Shown in pieces: positions 45,401-56,135 of a stretch of 64,000 bases of DNA; position 1 is the first letter of the stretch, and each line of letters starts with the position of its first letter. The translations under genes and the position numbers were made by a program. Below the pieces are notes generated by a model. That model was not told where the DNA came from and searched no databases. It saw only the letters and a list, made by a program, of their open reading frames with translations. Source of the stretch: Dryas octopetala (Eukaryota > Streptophyta > Magnoliopsida > Rosales > Rosaceae); assembly GCA_963921425.1 (NCBI GenBank), contig OY992835.1:10044001-10108000 (forward strand), read 5' to 3'.

Positions 45401-46473
45401 TATTAATTAATATGTTATACTTAAGTTTATTGGGCATATAGATTCCTACAATGATGGGTGGAACTAGCCAATGTCTACCAACAATGTACCCTGCAAATTT
45501 GGTTAGTGCTTATGAATTTATTATGTATATGTTTATCCTTGATGTTGATAGTGGATTATTATTGGTTTGTTATAGTGGCAGGATAGCATGCTTAATTCAA
45601 TGTCATGGATGGCATATCAAGAACCTCAATGTACTACCTTTCAAGCGTTACTTCAAACTAACCCCACCACATTTGCCCTTGCATATCACGATGAAGGACC
45701 AACACCTTCAAGTTCATATCACATTTGAAAGGATACTAGAATTCAGATTTAAAAGTTGAAGAGAAAAGCCTAACAGCAAAGATGCCACTGATGTTCTCTT
45801 TCTGTGGAGGAGACATAGTTTAAGGACTATATACTTTGAAAAATTAGAGTGCAATGTGCAGAGCATCTCTGTAGCAGCAACCTTAATATCTATTCAGAGC
45901 AACTCTTATCAAATTTTGTGATCATTTTTACTTTGTTGATGTTTTTTCTTTTTAGTCTCTATTTTTGTACAAACACAAGGTGAACAAGAGAGAGAAATGT
46001 GTTGATTATAAAGGGCTAATAGAAGAACATGAAGATTAATTAGGCAAAAATTAGATAAGACAAATTGTTGTGCAACCCAGCAATAAATGATTGAATTAAT
46101 TCAGAGTTTGAAAATAGGAGGGGAGTTGAAGACCGAATGAAAGGCACTGGAAGCAATCATAGTCTAATGGAGTGAATGTTTGTGAAGTGGAAGTCTGGAA
46201 GAAGCTCCAGAGCTAAACAAGTGGGAAGCCAATTTTTTTTTTTGTCAAACGCTGGAAGCCAATTAGTATGGGTTCACGTTGTTTAAGGAACACAAAAAAA
46301 AAATTGTTTCAAGAATTAGATAAAAAATAAAATATTATTTTATTTGGATAAGAATAAATATGGACATCATTACTCCTATTGTGCATTATGAAACCATTAG
46401 ATTGATTGAAGGGCTAAGATACAAAGTTGGGTACCATTCTGGTACCAAAAACCTGGTAAGGAATCCGCTCTCC
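42461..46473 (+). mobile_element. FAR1-type MULE (Mutator-like DNA transposon) with long TIRs
   Basis: Ends GGAGAGCGGATTCCTTACC at 42461 and its inverse at 46473. The inverted arms run about 440 bp (42461-42905 and 46035-46473), sharing CATAGGAGTAATGATGTCC, GGCTTCCCGC, CACTCCATTAGACTATAATTG and GGTTGCACAACAATTTG. Flanks AATTTCT and AAATTCT form an imperfect duplication. The paralogous segment at 31.5 kb is an empty site. The interior holds one FAR1/FHY3-like transposase gene. 4013 bp. Confidence 0.92.
43035..45728 (+). pseudogene. FAR1/FHY3-like MULE transposase
   Basis: Exons 43035-45203, 45288-45365, 45442-45501 and 45582-45728, all phase 0, with a 5'-UTR intron from 42900 to 43026. The start is ATG 43035. 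Domains: FAR1 zinc-binding DNA-binding region (YNFYNEYGRKMGFSIRK, CGAQMVIK, EQHNHPL; about residues 35-135), MULE transposase core (DFVSFDTTYKTN, TIFTDGNPAM, then LSESFN carrying the likely third acidic residue), SWIM zinc finger (ISCSCRLFEMKGIL, then NH). Three in-frame stops interrupt one continuous frame: TAG 44043-44045 where Trp is expected (HRLCTWH), TAA 44079-44081, and TGA 44694-44696 at a SWIM cysteine. No frameshift. The C-terminal exons encode low-complexity tails. Host FRS genes derive from such transposases, but the intact TIRs show this is still an element. Confidence 0.88.
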
Positions 46474-46940
46474 AAATTCTGAACCCTTACATCAAATTAA
46501 GTCTGATATGGCAAAACTGATGTCACGGATCTGCCCCTAAAACTAATTAAAATACAAAAAGATTTTAGTACTGCTGTTGAAATAAAATTGAGGGGCAGTT
46601 CGGTTTAGGTACTAAACTAAAGTTTCTTTTCAATTCAGCCAAGTCTTTTTACCATTTAAGTTGGCCCAAAGTTAAAAAGTCAATGAAAAGTCTAATCTAT
46701 AAAAATTTTGAGGCCCAATGACACTTTTGGTCCTCTTATTTCGTGAAATTACTACTTTATCTTGTTATTTTAATTTTGGCGATTTCAATATTTGGGTCAC
46801 AAATTTGGTTTACGAAATTTTACAAAGTGAAAATAAAATTCTTTCATTTTCAAGTTTTATACAATAAAAAATGTTCAGTTTTTCACTTTCTAGATAGTGA
46901 AAATTGTTTCATTTTCACGAACTAAAAATTTTCTTACAAT
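46474..46940. repeat. Duplicated segment, right part (partner 31510-32023)
   Basis: Continues the alignment with the copy-1 downstream region. No gene. Confidence 0.75.
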
Positions 46941-48260
46941 TCAGCTTGAATTCCCTAATAAGCACATAGTTAATACAGCCCTAGCTTGTTTCAGATGGTT
47001 GGGATGTGGTCTCAGATTCTTCTGCAGGTCTTGTAGAAGAAAACAAGAAAGGCCAGGCTTTGGTGCAATTTGCAAGAAATGAAGAGGTCCTTCCAGCATC
47101 TCTACCACCTTGCTCATTGATGGCCGATCAGATGGAATGGTCTGAATGCACCATAAACTTATTAATATCATCTTTCTTGCTATTTCCTTCTCCTCTTCTA
47201 ATATAACCCCAAAAATATTTTCATCCTTCTCTAACTCTAGATCTTTATAAACATAATGCGGAAACATTAATTCACTGGTAAGTGACACTCCGGAATCCAA
47301 ATTCTTTCTTGCTCCAACCATTTCGAGAACCAACATCCCATAGCTGTAAACATCAGATTTGTGAGATACTCCTCCAAAGTTCCGACTAAATACTTCCGGT
47401 GCAATGTAACCTACAGTCCCTCTTGTACCCAGCATCGACACAATACTCTCCTTTGTTTTGCATAGTTTTGTAAGGCCAAAATCAGATATTTTAGGACAGA
47501 AATCTTTATTCAAGAGAATATTCTGAGGCTTTATGTCAAAATGCAGAATTCTTGTGTTACAACCACCATGTAAGTATTCTAGTCCTCGCGCAACTCCAAC
47601 TGCAATTTCCGATAATGTGTTCCATTCTAACCGACAATTTTCATTAGATCTGTGGTCATGTGTGAATTTATCCAGAGATCCATTAGGCATGTATTCGTAA
47701 ATTAGAGCTCTTTTGTACCTCTCATAACAAAATCCCAAAAGAGTGACTACGTTGACATGAGAAGTTTTACCAATGCTAGCAACTTCATTAATGAATTCTT
47801 CTCCATCACCCTTGGACTCGCTTAGGACTTTTACTGCCACAATAAGGCCTTCGGGTAGCTCTCCTTTGTACACAGTGCCATATCCTCCTCTACCTATTTT
47901 ATCTTTGAATGAGTTTGTCATTTTCTTCACATTCGAATAACTATACCGCTTTGGGGTAAGCGATCCATAATTCCTTATAAATGCTTCGACATCAAACTCA
48001 TTACTTTTATATTTCTTGAATATGACCTTTCTTTTCCTTGATATGCATATAATACAACCAACGATTATGCTGGTCCCAAAAACACCTTCCAAAATGGCTA
48101 TATTCAAAAAGCATTGAAGTTATTAATTTGTGCAAGAAGGGAAAAAAAAAAAAAAAAAGAGGAAAAGAAATATTGAAAGAAACTTCTATTTGTTATATAT
48201 TTCACTATAAATACGTACCTATAACAAAAGCTAGCCAACGAGCTAGCAAATGACGTGAAC
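46941..48260 (-). CDS. LRK10L-type receptor kinase, copy 2: TM and kinase part only
   Basis: Exons 48219-48260 (start of TM segment, [10 protein letters not shown]) and 46941-48097. The kinase exon is open for about 385 residues: TM remainder ([14 protein letters not shown]), juxtamembrane with [19 protein letters not shown], glycine loop [22 protein letters not shown] lysine, [11 protein letters not shown] catalytic loop (Arg of HRD is Phe, as usual in this family), [17 protein letters not shown], and a full C-terminus [20 protein letters not shown]. Unlike copy 1 it has no frame break. No GUB_WAK or WAK_assoc exon lies within the next 4.6 kb; only degraded pieces appear at 52.9-53.2 kb behind several transposons. 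It could be an expressed kinase without ectodomain, or a 5'-broken pseudogene; no in-frame start is evident before the TM exon. Confidence 0.78.
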
Positions 48261-48335
48261 CTGGAACCAAAAAGGTTAAATCATAAGAGTTCTTATTTTT
48301 TGTCCAATAATCATAAGAGTTATATATATACATAC

Positions 48336-48340
<5 letters not shown>

Positions 48341-48388
<48 letters not shown>
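48341..48388. repeat. (GA)n microsatellite
   Basis: Pure GA run of about 48 bp. Confidence 0.95.
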
Positions 48389-48390
<2 letters not shown>

Positions 48391-48391
<1 letters not shown>

Positions 48392-48774
48392 GCTCTAAAG
48401 CTAACTGTTAATATGTATCTAACCACCATTTTGGGCTCATTACATATATAACTAATGCTATAATCTGAACCATCCATTTTTTGGGCCTCACTTCAAAGAT
48501 CATGATTACAAACAATCAACCAAATTGGAAATCATTTAGTCATCTAATTGTAATCAAATAAATAGACAAACATTGTTTTCGATGAATGCATATAAATGGT
48601 TGTTATTAAAATTAAATGGCTAAATGACTTTTGAGTTTGGAGATTTTTCACAAAGATGATATTTGAAGTAGGGTCTAAAAAATAAATGCTTCGAATTATG
48701 AAATTATATCTTGTGCTGAGCCCAAAAAGGTGGTTAGCTTCATATTAAATTGCTAATTAGTTAGCTTTAGAGCA
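48391..48774. mobile_element. MITE with TGCTCTAAAGCTAACT ends
   Basis: TGCTCTAAAGCTAACT at 48391 and its inverse AGTTAGCTTTAGAGCA ending at 48774. Inside the arms ACCACCATTTTGGGCTC and GAGCCCAAAAAGGTGGTTAG are also inverse. 384 bp, no ORF. Internal sequence (AATCAAATAAATAGAC) resembles stretches near 16040 and 63470, so the family may be dispersed in the window. Confidence 0.75.
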
Positions 48775-49369
48775 ATTTTAATATATATAAAGCGTATATG
48801 TGATACAAATTTGTAATAATGGAGACAATTAATGGTATCCTTCAAGGCCATTTGCCATTGACTAATGCTAAAAAAATCATTGAATTTAAAGTTTTGCTGA
48901 TTTTGAGTTCATTTTTATTCGGCTTAATTTTTTTTTACCGCCCATAATTTCAGTTGATTCTCACTTTACTAAAATGTTTATTTGTCCTACTTTACTATTT
49001 CTCGGTTGCACTTTACCTTTTGCCATCCATTTCGTCACCCAAGTCGTCAAAAATGCTGACTTGGTAGGGGCATTTTTGTCATCAATATTATTGACAGATT
49101 AGCTGATGGAATGAATGAAAAAAGGTAAAGTGAGACAAAAAAATAGTTGTAAGTGGTAAAGTAGGTGGGACAAATAAATATATGGATGGGTGGTAAAAAC
49201 ACAATTATGGTGTGTTTGGATGGAGAAAAAAAACTTGGAATTTAAATAAAACTCAGCATTTAAAAAATTATATGTTCTAATTTCCTTGTTTGGGTCCATA
49301 AATATAGAATTTTATAAATTCTATGTGGAAAAAAACTTGGGATTTGAAAGTTGTAAATTATAAGTTTAA

Positions 49370-49748
49370 GGCTTAATTGTGTTTTTACCACCCAAAGTTT
49401 ACATTGATTCCCACTTTACCACCTAAAACTTTATTTGTCCCACTTTACCACCCAAAGTTTACATTGATTCCCATTTTACCACCCAAAACTATTTTTCGTG
49501 TCCCAGTTAACCTTTTTCCATTTATTCTGTCACTTTAGATTCAGGGGGTAAAGTAGGAATCAATGTAAACTTTGGGTGGTAAAGTGAGAATCAATGTAAA
49601 CTTTGGGTGGTAAAGTGGGACAGATAAAGTTCTGGGTGGTAAAGTGAGAATCAATGTAAACTTTGGGTGGTAAAGTGGGACAAATAAAGTTCTGGGTGGT
49701 AAAATGGGAATCACTCCAAACTTTGGGTGGTAAAAACACAATTAAGCC
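49370..49748. mobile_element. Mutator-like foldback MITE B (nested in the Harbinger-like element)
   Basis: GGCTTAATTGTGTTTTTACC ... TAAAAACACAATTAAGCC with the exact 9-bp duplication TAAGTTTAA (49361-49369 and 49749-49757). The arms carry several copies of CACCCAAAGTTTACATTGAT and its inverse, so the arms are internally amplified. Confidence 0.9.
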
Positions 49749-49850
49749 TAAGTTTAAATTCCACCTAAATTGGTGTCATTTTCAAAATTCCAATTTTTAT
49801 TAAAAAGAAAAAAGTCGTGTCCACCCATCACCTTGGCAATTAATTACAAT

Positions 49851-50345
49851 ACCACCACCACTACCACCATGCCGCCGCTACCACCACCACCACCGTCACC
49901 ACCACTGCCACCGCCACTGCCACCACCACCGCCACATCTGCCTCCACCATCACCACCACAACCACCGACACCACAACCACCGACACCACCTCCACCGCCA
50001 CCACTACCTCTGCCACCACTACCACCGCCACTGCCGCCACTGTCACCACCACCACCACCGACACTGCCACCACCACTACCACCGCCCACTGCCACCACCA
50101 CCGACACCACCTTCGCCGCCACCACCACAATCGCCATTACTGTCACCATTGTCGCCGTCACCGTCACCACCACTGACACCGCCACCACCACCACCACCAC
50201 CGACATTGACACCGCCGCCGCCGCCTCCATCACCAGTGCCATCACCACCACCATCGCTGTTGCTGTCACCACCACCATCACCACCACTGCCAATGTCGCC
50301 ATTGCCGCCACCTCCAATACCTCAATTTTTGCCACCACCATTTCT
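49851..50345. repeat. (CCACCA/CCGCCA)n trinucleotide minisatellite
   Basis: About 495 bp of imperfect CCN/ACN triplets. All frames are open (Pro, Thr or His runs on plus; Gly, Val, Trp runs on minus) because of composition. Not treated as a gene. Confidence 0.9.
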
Positions 50346-50603
50346 TCCACCGCCCGTGGGCGACCCCTACTACCATCGTCAACTCACCACAAACATCATT
50401 TTTATTGTTGCCACCATCACCATCACTCTTTTATAAAACTACTATAAATTTCGTATTTAAATTCCATTATGATTACATTTATCCAAACAAGAGAATTTAC
50501 AAATCCTAGAATTTTAAATCACACCATTTTTAATTCCGTCTTTGTGAATTCTTTAGTAGTTTCAAATTACTTCATCCAAACGCACCATTAAGCTTTTTTA
50601 TTC

Positions 50604-51546
50604 ACCACTCTTAATCTATTTGTTTGACAATAATTAGATGATTATATTTTTTATGGTAAATTTGTTAAATTTTTGCATAAGTATTAGATAATCAATTTGT
50701 TAAATTTTTGCATAGATTATCTTTGATGGTAAATTTAAAGAATTGACGGTTCAAATTGCCCTTAAATAAATTTAAAAAATTGAAATTTTTTTTATAAAAA
50801 TGAAAAAATATTTCTAAAAAGCACACGAAAAATAAAAATTAACAATTTTTAAATAAAAATAATAATCAACTAAACTCATTTATTTTCTCTAAAATCCCTC
50901 TAAAACTGCCATTACATTGTTCATCTTTCACAAAAATACAATGCTTATTATCACTTTTGCCTCATGATATTGCAACAAAAACCGTCATCAATCAAAATTT
51001 AAAAACTACAAAAAAATAAAATAAAATAAACCACCAACAACACCCACACTGTCCACCACCCCCAGCCACCCTTCAGCCGTTCCACCACTGGCGACCATAG
51101 CCGGTAGCCTCCCCCATCCCAATATCACCCTTTTTTTCCTTCTCTCTCTCTCTCTCTCTTCCCCTCTTTCTCTCTCTTGATCTGAACCCATGACCACGAT
51201 CCCTTCTTCAAGCGTCGGTCATCGACTACCGTCGCCAATCCCTTTAGATCGACTTGGTGACGATCTGCGAAACCTAAGGAATAGCTCCGCCGCTCGACGC
51301 CGGAGAACCACCAAACGCAATATACGTACTATTTTCTTAAAAAATTTGAGCACTTGTACTAGAGCGAGGAAAGAGAAAGGATGAGAAACATGATAGAGAG
51401 AGAGGGATAAAAAGAGAGAGATAGGGGAGGAGGATGGGGGTGGTGCGCGGTGTGGGATGGAGAGAGGGGAGGGAGGAAAGGGAGGGTGGTGGGGGTGGGG
51501 ATGTGGTTTGATGGTAAGGGTGAAGGTGATTTTTTGTTTGAATTTT
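50604..51546. other. Intergenic, no gene recognised
   Basis: AT-rich to about 51000, then a GC-richer part with CT runs (51142-51175) and a short plus-strand frame at 51190-51384 without known family. Possibly transposon-derived. Confidence 0.5.
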
Positions 51547-51978
51547 GGGTTTTTTTCATATTTAGTACCTGAACTTTGACCATTGTCTTAATGTGGTACC
51601 TAAACTTTTATTTGTCTCAATTAAGTACCTAAACTTTTATTTTGTGTCTAATAGGTACCAAAATGAATTTCTGTTAAAATTATCAACAAAAGATAGGGGC
51701 AATATAGTCACTTCAAAAAATTTATATTTTAATTTTAATTTTTAATTTTTTTTGTTTGTTGTGTGTTTTTTTTAATAATTTTAAATATATAAAGAAAATA
51801 ATTAAAATATACTTTGACTATATTGCCCCTAATTTTTATTGACAATTTTAACAAAAATTCATTTTGGTACCTATTAGACACAAAATAAAAGTTTAGGTAC
51901 TCAATTGGGACAAATAAAAGTTTAGGTACCACATTAAGACAAGGGTCAAAGTTTAGGTACTAAATATGAAATAAACCC
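51547..51978. mobile_element. Mutator-like foldback MITE D
   Basis: GGGTTTTTTTCATATTTAGT ... GGTACTAAATATGAAATAAACCC with exact 9-bp duplication TTGAATTTT (51538-51546 and 51979-51987). The two halves are inverse over most of the length (TACCTAAACTTTTATTTGTC on the left, its inverse on the right). 432 bp. Confidence 0.9.
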
Positions 51979-51987
51979 TTGAATTTT

Positions 51988-52498
51988 AAATTTTTTGAGA
52001 GTTTTTAATTTGACTATGTGAGTTTATTTTTTAGAGCTACTATATGCACACCATTGTTCTTCTCACTACACATCCCTTTCTTACCTCACACCATTTTTTC
52101 TTGAATGCTGCTATATGCACACCTTTTTTCCTCTCATTACACACCATTCTCATGCATTTAATGAATTACCATTTTAGCCCAACCTAAAATGACCATAAAG
52201 GACTACCAAACAAACCATCCACCCTAATTAAGTCCCAACCCCCCGCTGCCATTGTTGCCGGTGGTCCATCCCACTGTGCGTCCTCATATTCTCTCTCTCT
52301 CTCTCTCTCCCCTTCCCTCTGTCTCTTTCTCTCTCTCCTTTCTCCCTTACTCTCTCTCTTATGTCCTTCTTTGTCCTCACCTTGACCCCACCCTCAACCA
52401 CCCCTACTGCCGGCAAGGTCGGTGGCGGTTCAACCCGCCATTTCTCTTCTATCTCTCTCTCCCTCTCTCCTTCCTCTCTCTCCTCTCTCTATTTCTCT
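51988..52498. other. Intergenic with CT-rich stretches
   Basis: Two related stretches near 52036 and 52108 (GCTACTATATGCACACC, GCTGCTATATGCACACC). CT-rich from 52289 to 52498. No gene. Confidence 0.5.
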
Positions 52499-52858
52499 TG
52501 TGAGAATGTGGAGTGTTATCCCACATTGAAAAAAATATAACCTTGCATAGTGGCTTATAAGGGTTTGGACTACTCCTCTAATTGCCAATTGGTTTTGGGA
52601 TGATTGCTTAGATTTCTTCATGGTATCAGAGCAGGTTCCCCCACTTGTGTTAGGCTTAGTGGCCACACGTGCTCCACATCACCCAATATGAGTTGTCAAA
52701 GTGTTTGGCTTAATTAACACTATACGTGCGGGGGCGTGTGAGAAATGTGGAGTGTTATCCCACATTGGAAAAGTATAACCTTACATAGTGGCTTGTAAGA
52801 GTTTGAGCTACTACTCCAATTGCCAATTGGTTTTGGGATGGATGCCTAGATTTCTTCA
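52499..52858 (+). mobile_element. TRIM (terminal-repeat retrotransposon in miniature)
   Basis: Two 122-bp LTRs (52499-52620 and 52737-52858; TGTGAGAA ... ATTTCTTCA) flank 116 bp with the perfect initiator-Met primer site TGGTATCAGAGC at 52621 and a purine tract (GCGGGGGCG) before the second LTR. Duplication TCTCT on both sides. No coding capacity, as normal for TRIMs. The LTRs differ by about a tenth, so it is some millions of years old. Confidence 0.92.
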
Positions 52859-52906
52859 TCTCTCTCTCTTCTCTCCTATGTCCTTATCTTTCCAATCTGT
52901 TGCAGA

Positions 52907-53171
52907 TCGGTGCATTGGACCTCAAACCCAGGTTCACTACAGTAATTGGTTACTCTCCAAAAGGGGTAAGTGATGCCTGTGTTGTCCCAACAGTTAATAA
53001 AAAATTAAAGAGAGTACAAAATTAAGAAGTTTTCTAACAAAATAAAAAATAGCTTGAATTGTCACTTCAGTAGCTTGCATTGTTTAGGTGCCCCCATTGT
53101 TTAAATTTTTTGGCTCCGCCACTGATTAGAAGGAAAGGAATCAGAGATTGAAGCATAGGAGAATCCATGTT
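52907..53171 (-). pseudogene. Ectodomain scraps of receptor kinase copy 2
   Basis: 52907-53000 matches the GUB_WAK part of copy 1 (CATTGGACC, AGGTTCACTACAGTAAT, CTCCAAAAGGGGTAAGTGATG, CAGTTAAT), and 53128-53171 matches its signal-peptide start (GGAAAGGAATCAGAGA, GGAGAATCCATGTTTTAGA; MDSPMLQSLIPFLL). The stretch between has diverged. It shows that copy 2 once had an ectodomain and that its first exon was split and degraded. Confidence 0.75.
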
Positions 53172-53328
53172 TTAGAGGAATGAAGTAGAGGTTGCAAATG
53201 AAAATATATGGAAAGAGTTATGGTTGTTGTTGTTTCATTGTAATATAGTTGTTGTACACGCCAAGTCTTGAATTATAGGCCTTTGAAATATTCAATGAAT
53301 GGGATAGATAGAAGTCTTGAATTATAGG

Positions 53329-56135
53329 TGTAATGCCCCGAACCTCGAGCCCGTATTACACTGAAACTTTGACCTGTAAACCTCTTTTGAGTCTTGAACT
53401 GATAGAAAATAACTAAAAATGTTTTTATCTAATAAAGTTTTTAGTAAAAACGTTGCCCATATAAGCATACAATTGACAGGCTCCACATTGGTACCGTACA
53501 AGACCGTCGCACCAAGTGGACCGTCTACATAAACTTCCACTCGCACCGTCGCAACGCCGTCATACGAGTGGACTTACAGTGGCCCTTGTACCGTCGAATC
53601 GCCGTCGTACAACAAGCCAAATTGTCGTACATGCACACAGATTGACCTTCCACCCGCACCGTCGCAACGCCGTTATGCGAGTGGACTTACGGTGTCTCTT
53701 GTACCATCGCAACGCCGTCATACAAGTGGACATACGGTGGCCCTTGTACCATCGAATCGCCGTCGTACAACAAGCCAAAATGTCGTACGTGCACGTAGAC
53801 TACCCCCAAAGGACGAGGCATCCCAGCACACGGCCGAAAGCCTATGTGTGTGCCATGATGGGTCCCAAAGACCTATTTGTATTTGTACCTGTGGGTGAGG
53901 GTACTTATATGGCGATTTGAAAATCGCTCTGCCACTTTCTAAAATTATTCTTGTAAATAGATAAAGTCAACGATTTCTTAAGCTTTTCACAAATCCTTAA
54001 ATCATGCAATTAATAAATCGTCTCAAAATAATATAGCTCTTAAAACCATGAAATCAAATGTCAAGCCAAAACATTATAAATTCATTAAAAGTAAGAATAA
54101 ATCTCAAATTCAATTCTCAATGGATTATATTGAAAAAAAAATATTCATTCGGAAACCATAAAACCTCTTCATATCAAAATCAAACTCACTATTCAACAAA
54201 TTCAAGTAAAGCTCAAGGCAACAAGTAAAAATTTCAATCATGAAACTTCATAAAAACGTTTATAAAAAGAAAAAGTCCACTCACATATCCAAAATAAATC
54301 CCAAACTTAAAAAAAAGAAACTTGTCCGAGGCTCACTTCGATTCAGAAAGCTCGTCTTAGAGTGAAATCGGTATTAACAAGATCTCAAACTTGTCACGCC
54401 CCTCGCCAAATACTCAACTCGATTCAATTAAAGCACATTCCAAGGTTATTGATTTACCAAGTAATAGCAATTCATCACATTTGTACATTCCATAGAAATT
54501 CACTTATCAAATCAATAGTAAGACATCATCAATCAAATGGTCAATCCCTAGCAATTCATATAGTGCACTAACAGCACAAAAACATCATCCAAACAAGTTC
54601 TGGAGTTTGTCCATTCATGTCAACATGTCAAACAATGTAAAACCTATTCGCTCCCCACGATTATCTTTTCAATTTAATTTAGGTAAATAAGAACAAGGTA
54701 TTCTCAATATCTCCAATCACGTTCCGTTCTGTTTCTCGAGGGTTACGTAAAATGACCAAATTACCCTTAGAACTTAACCAAAAGCCTAGGGTTTACTCAA
54801 ACGTTATCTCGAAACTAAATCGATTAGTTTTAGTGAAATCAACATGAATGCCCTCATCGGTAAAATACTAAATTAAGATTCCAGGTTTCAGATTTTGGGT
54901 TCATAAATTGAAATGGCATCGGATTACAAATTCTCCCGAGCCAACGTACCTGTTAAGACCAGACAACAAACAATATACAATAGATTCTTCAACTAGCTAT
55001 TAAACAACCGAAACGAGCAGCCAACCACCACACACGGTGGCTGCCCGGCCATAAACAACACACAAACACTCACCAATACGCAAACAAACCCTAGAATTGG
55101 CCTCTGGATGTCCTGGGGAAGCTGATTGACAAGGAAAATCACCTGACCCGCCGCCACAAGTGGCGGAGCCGACGGTGGCAGCGGCGGCACAATCTAAGAA
55201 AATGATTTTTCATCTAAAAATCAACCCAAGTTTAACCTAGGCACTTCAATTGGATGAAATACAACTCAGAAATCATTCAAGTAGGCTCAATTCAAGGTAA
55301 ACTCGAAATGGGTCAAACCCCATAAATTCAAATTTCTACTTTCACAAAATTGAACAATCAGACCAAGGGGAAAACAAAGCTCATACATAGAGGATCGTTT
55401 TTCGTAACTGGATCGCCGACCAACTGTCGCCGGAAACGGCCGAAATCGACGGCGGAAGCCGCCGGCCTTTCTGTCGTCGATTCGCCGCTGTGGGCAGTCG
55501 CCAGAGCAAGGGGTGGCACCACTGAACTCGCTGGAGCCTGGGGAAGAGAACCCAAGTGGTCGCCGGCCTTGAACTCGTCGGAAAAGTCGAGTCGCCGTCG
55601 GAGAGCTTCGTTCAGAAACGGCGTCGCCGTTGCTGTTTGGTTGGCTGATCGGACCCCACTGGGAGGTCGGCGGCGTGGAGACGAGTCCAACGCCGGTCGG
55701 ATCACTGAAATCCGGTGCCGGACGACCAAAGGTCGAAGAGAGAGATCACGGGGTGGGGGGGGGGGGGGGAAGAGCGAGCCATCCGAAAGAGAAAAACCAG
55801 CGGGGAGAGAGAGAATAATGCCCCCAGAATTTTCTGGATTTGAGTATTTAAAACTCGTTATACAAAATTACAAGGTTGCCCCTCCCTTCAAATGTCCATA
55901 TCTCTCAAACCCTAACTCTGATTTATGAACTCGTGGACTCGAGATCTAACCGACGGGCCCAAAGTCAAAGACGAAAGCCCACTAACTTTAAAAGTCAACT
56001 TTGAGTCAATCTCGATTTAAAACAAAATTTAAAATAAATCCAAAACCTTTTTAATTTTCAAATAAATTCTTAAAATGATCAAAATATATTCTCCAATTAT
56101 TTAGAATAAAACTTTGAAAAATACGGGATCTCACA
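53329..56135 (-). mobile_element. Probable solo LTR, Ty3/Gypsy type
   Basis: Bounded on the plus strand by TGTAATGCCCCGAACCTC and AATACGGGATCTCACA, i.e. TGTGAGATCCCGTA ... GGGGCATTACA on the minus strand, typical of long plant Gypsy LTRs. The duplication ATAGG lies at 53324-53328 and 56136-56140. 2.8 kb without gag or pol. A GC-rich part at 55390-55800 and a minisatellite at 53510-53790 lie inside. Tekay-like lineage is a guess from length and ends. Confidence 0.65.
53510..53790. repeat. Minisatellite within the solo LTR
   Basis: Repeating pattern of GCACCGTCGCAACGCCGT, GTGGACTTACGGTG, CTTGTACC.TCG and GTCGTACAACAAGCC in at least two long units of about 180 bp with internal 60-bp substructure. 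Confidence 0.75.

Larger units (their letters stand above)
49208..50587. mobile_element. PIF/Harbinger-like element inserted in MITE A
   Basis: TGGTGTGTTTGGATG at 49208 and CATCCAAACGCACCA ending at 50587, with TTA at 49205-49207 and 50588-50590. 1380 bp, of which 380 bp is a further nested MITE and about 500 bp a trinucleotide array. No transposase is visible. Confidence 0.8.
48921..50594. mobile_element. Mutator-like foldback MITE A (split by a Harbinger-like element)
   Basis: Starts GGCTTAATTTTTTTTTACC at 48921. Its right terminus AATTAAGCT is cut off from the body by the insertion 49208-50587 and resumes at 50591. The 9-bp duplication TTTTTATTC is exact at 48912-48920 and 50595-50603. 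The body has inverted CACTTTACC/GGTAAAGTG arrays. Confidence 0.85.

Noticed and set aside
43035-45728. Host FAR1-related (FRS) gene
   Set aside because: It lies between about 440-bp inverted repeats with a paralogous empty site and contains three stops, so it is a transposon gene.
49770-50447. 225-codon Pro/Thr-rich open frame (and antisense frames)
   Set aside because: It results from a CCN/ACN trinucleotide array; all frames are open and no domain or signal is present.
55350-55928. 192-codon plus-strand frame and a 123-codon minus frame
   Set aside because: Both overlap in a GC-rich part of a probable solo LTR, and neither resembles a known family.
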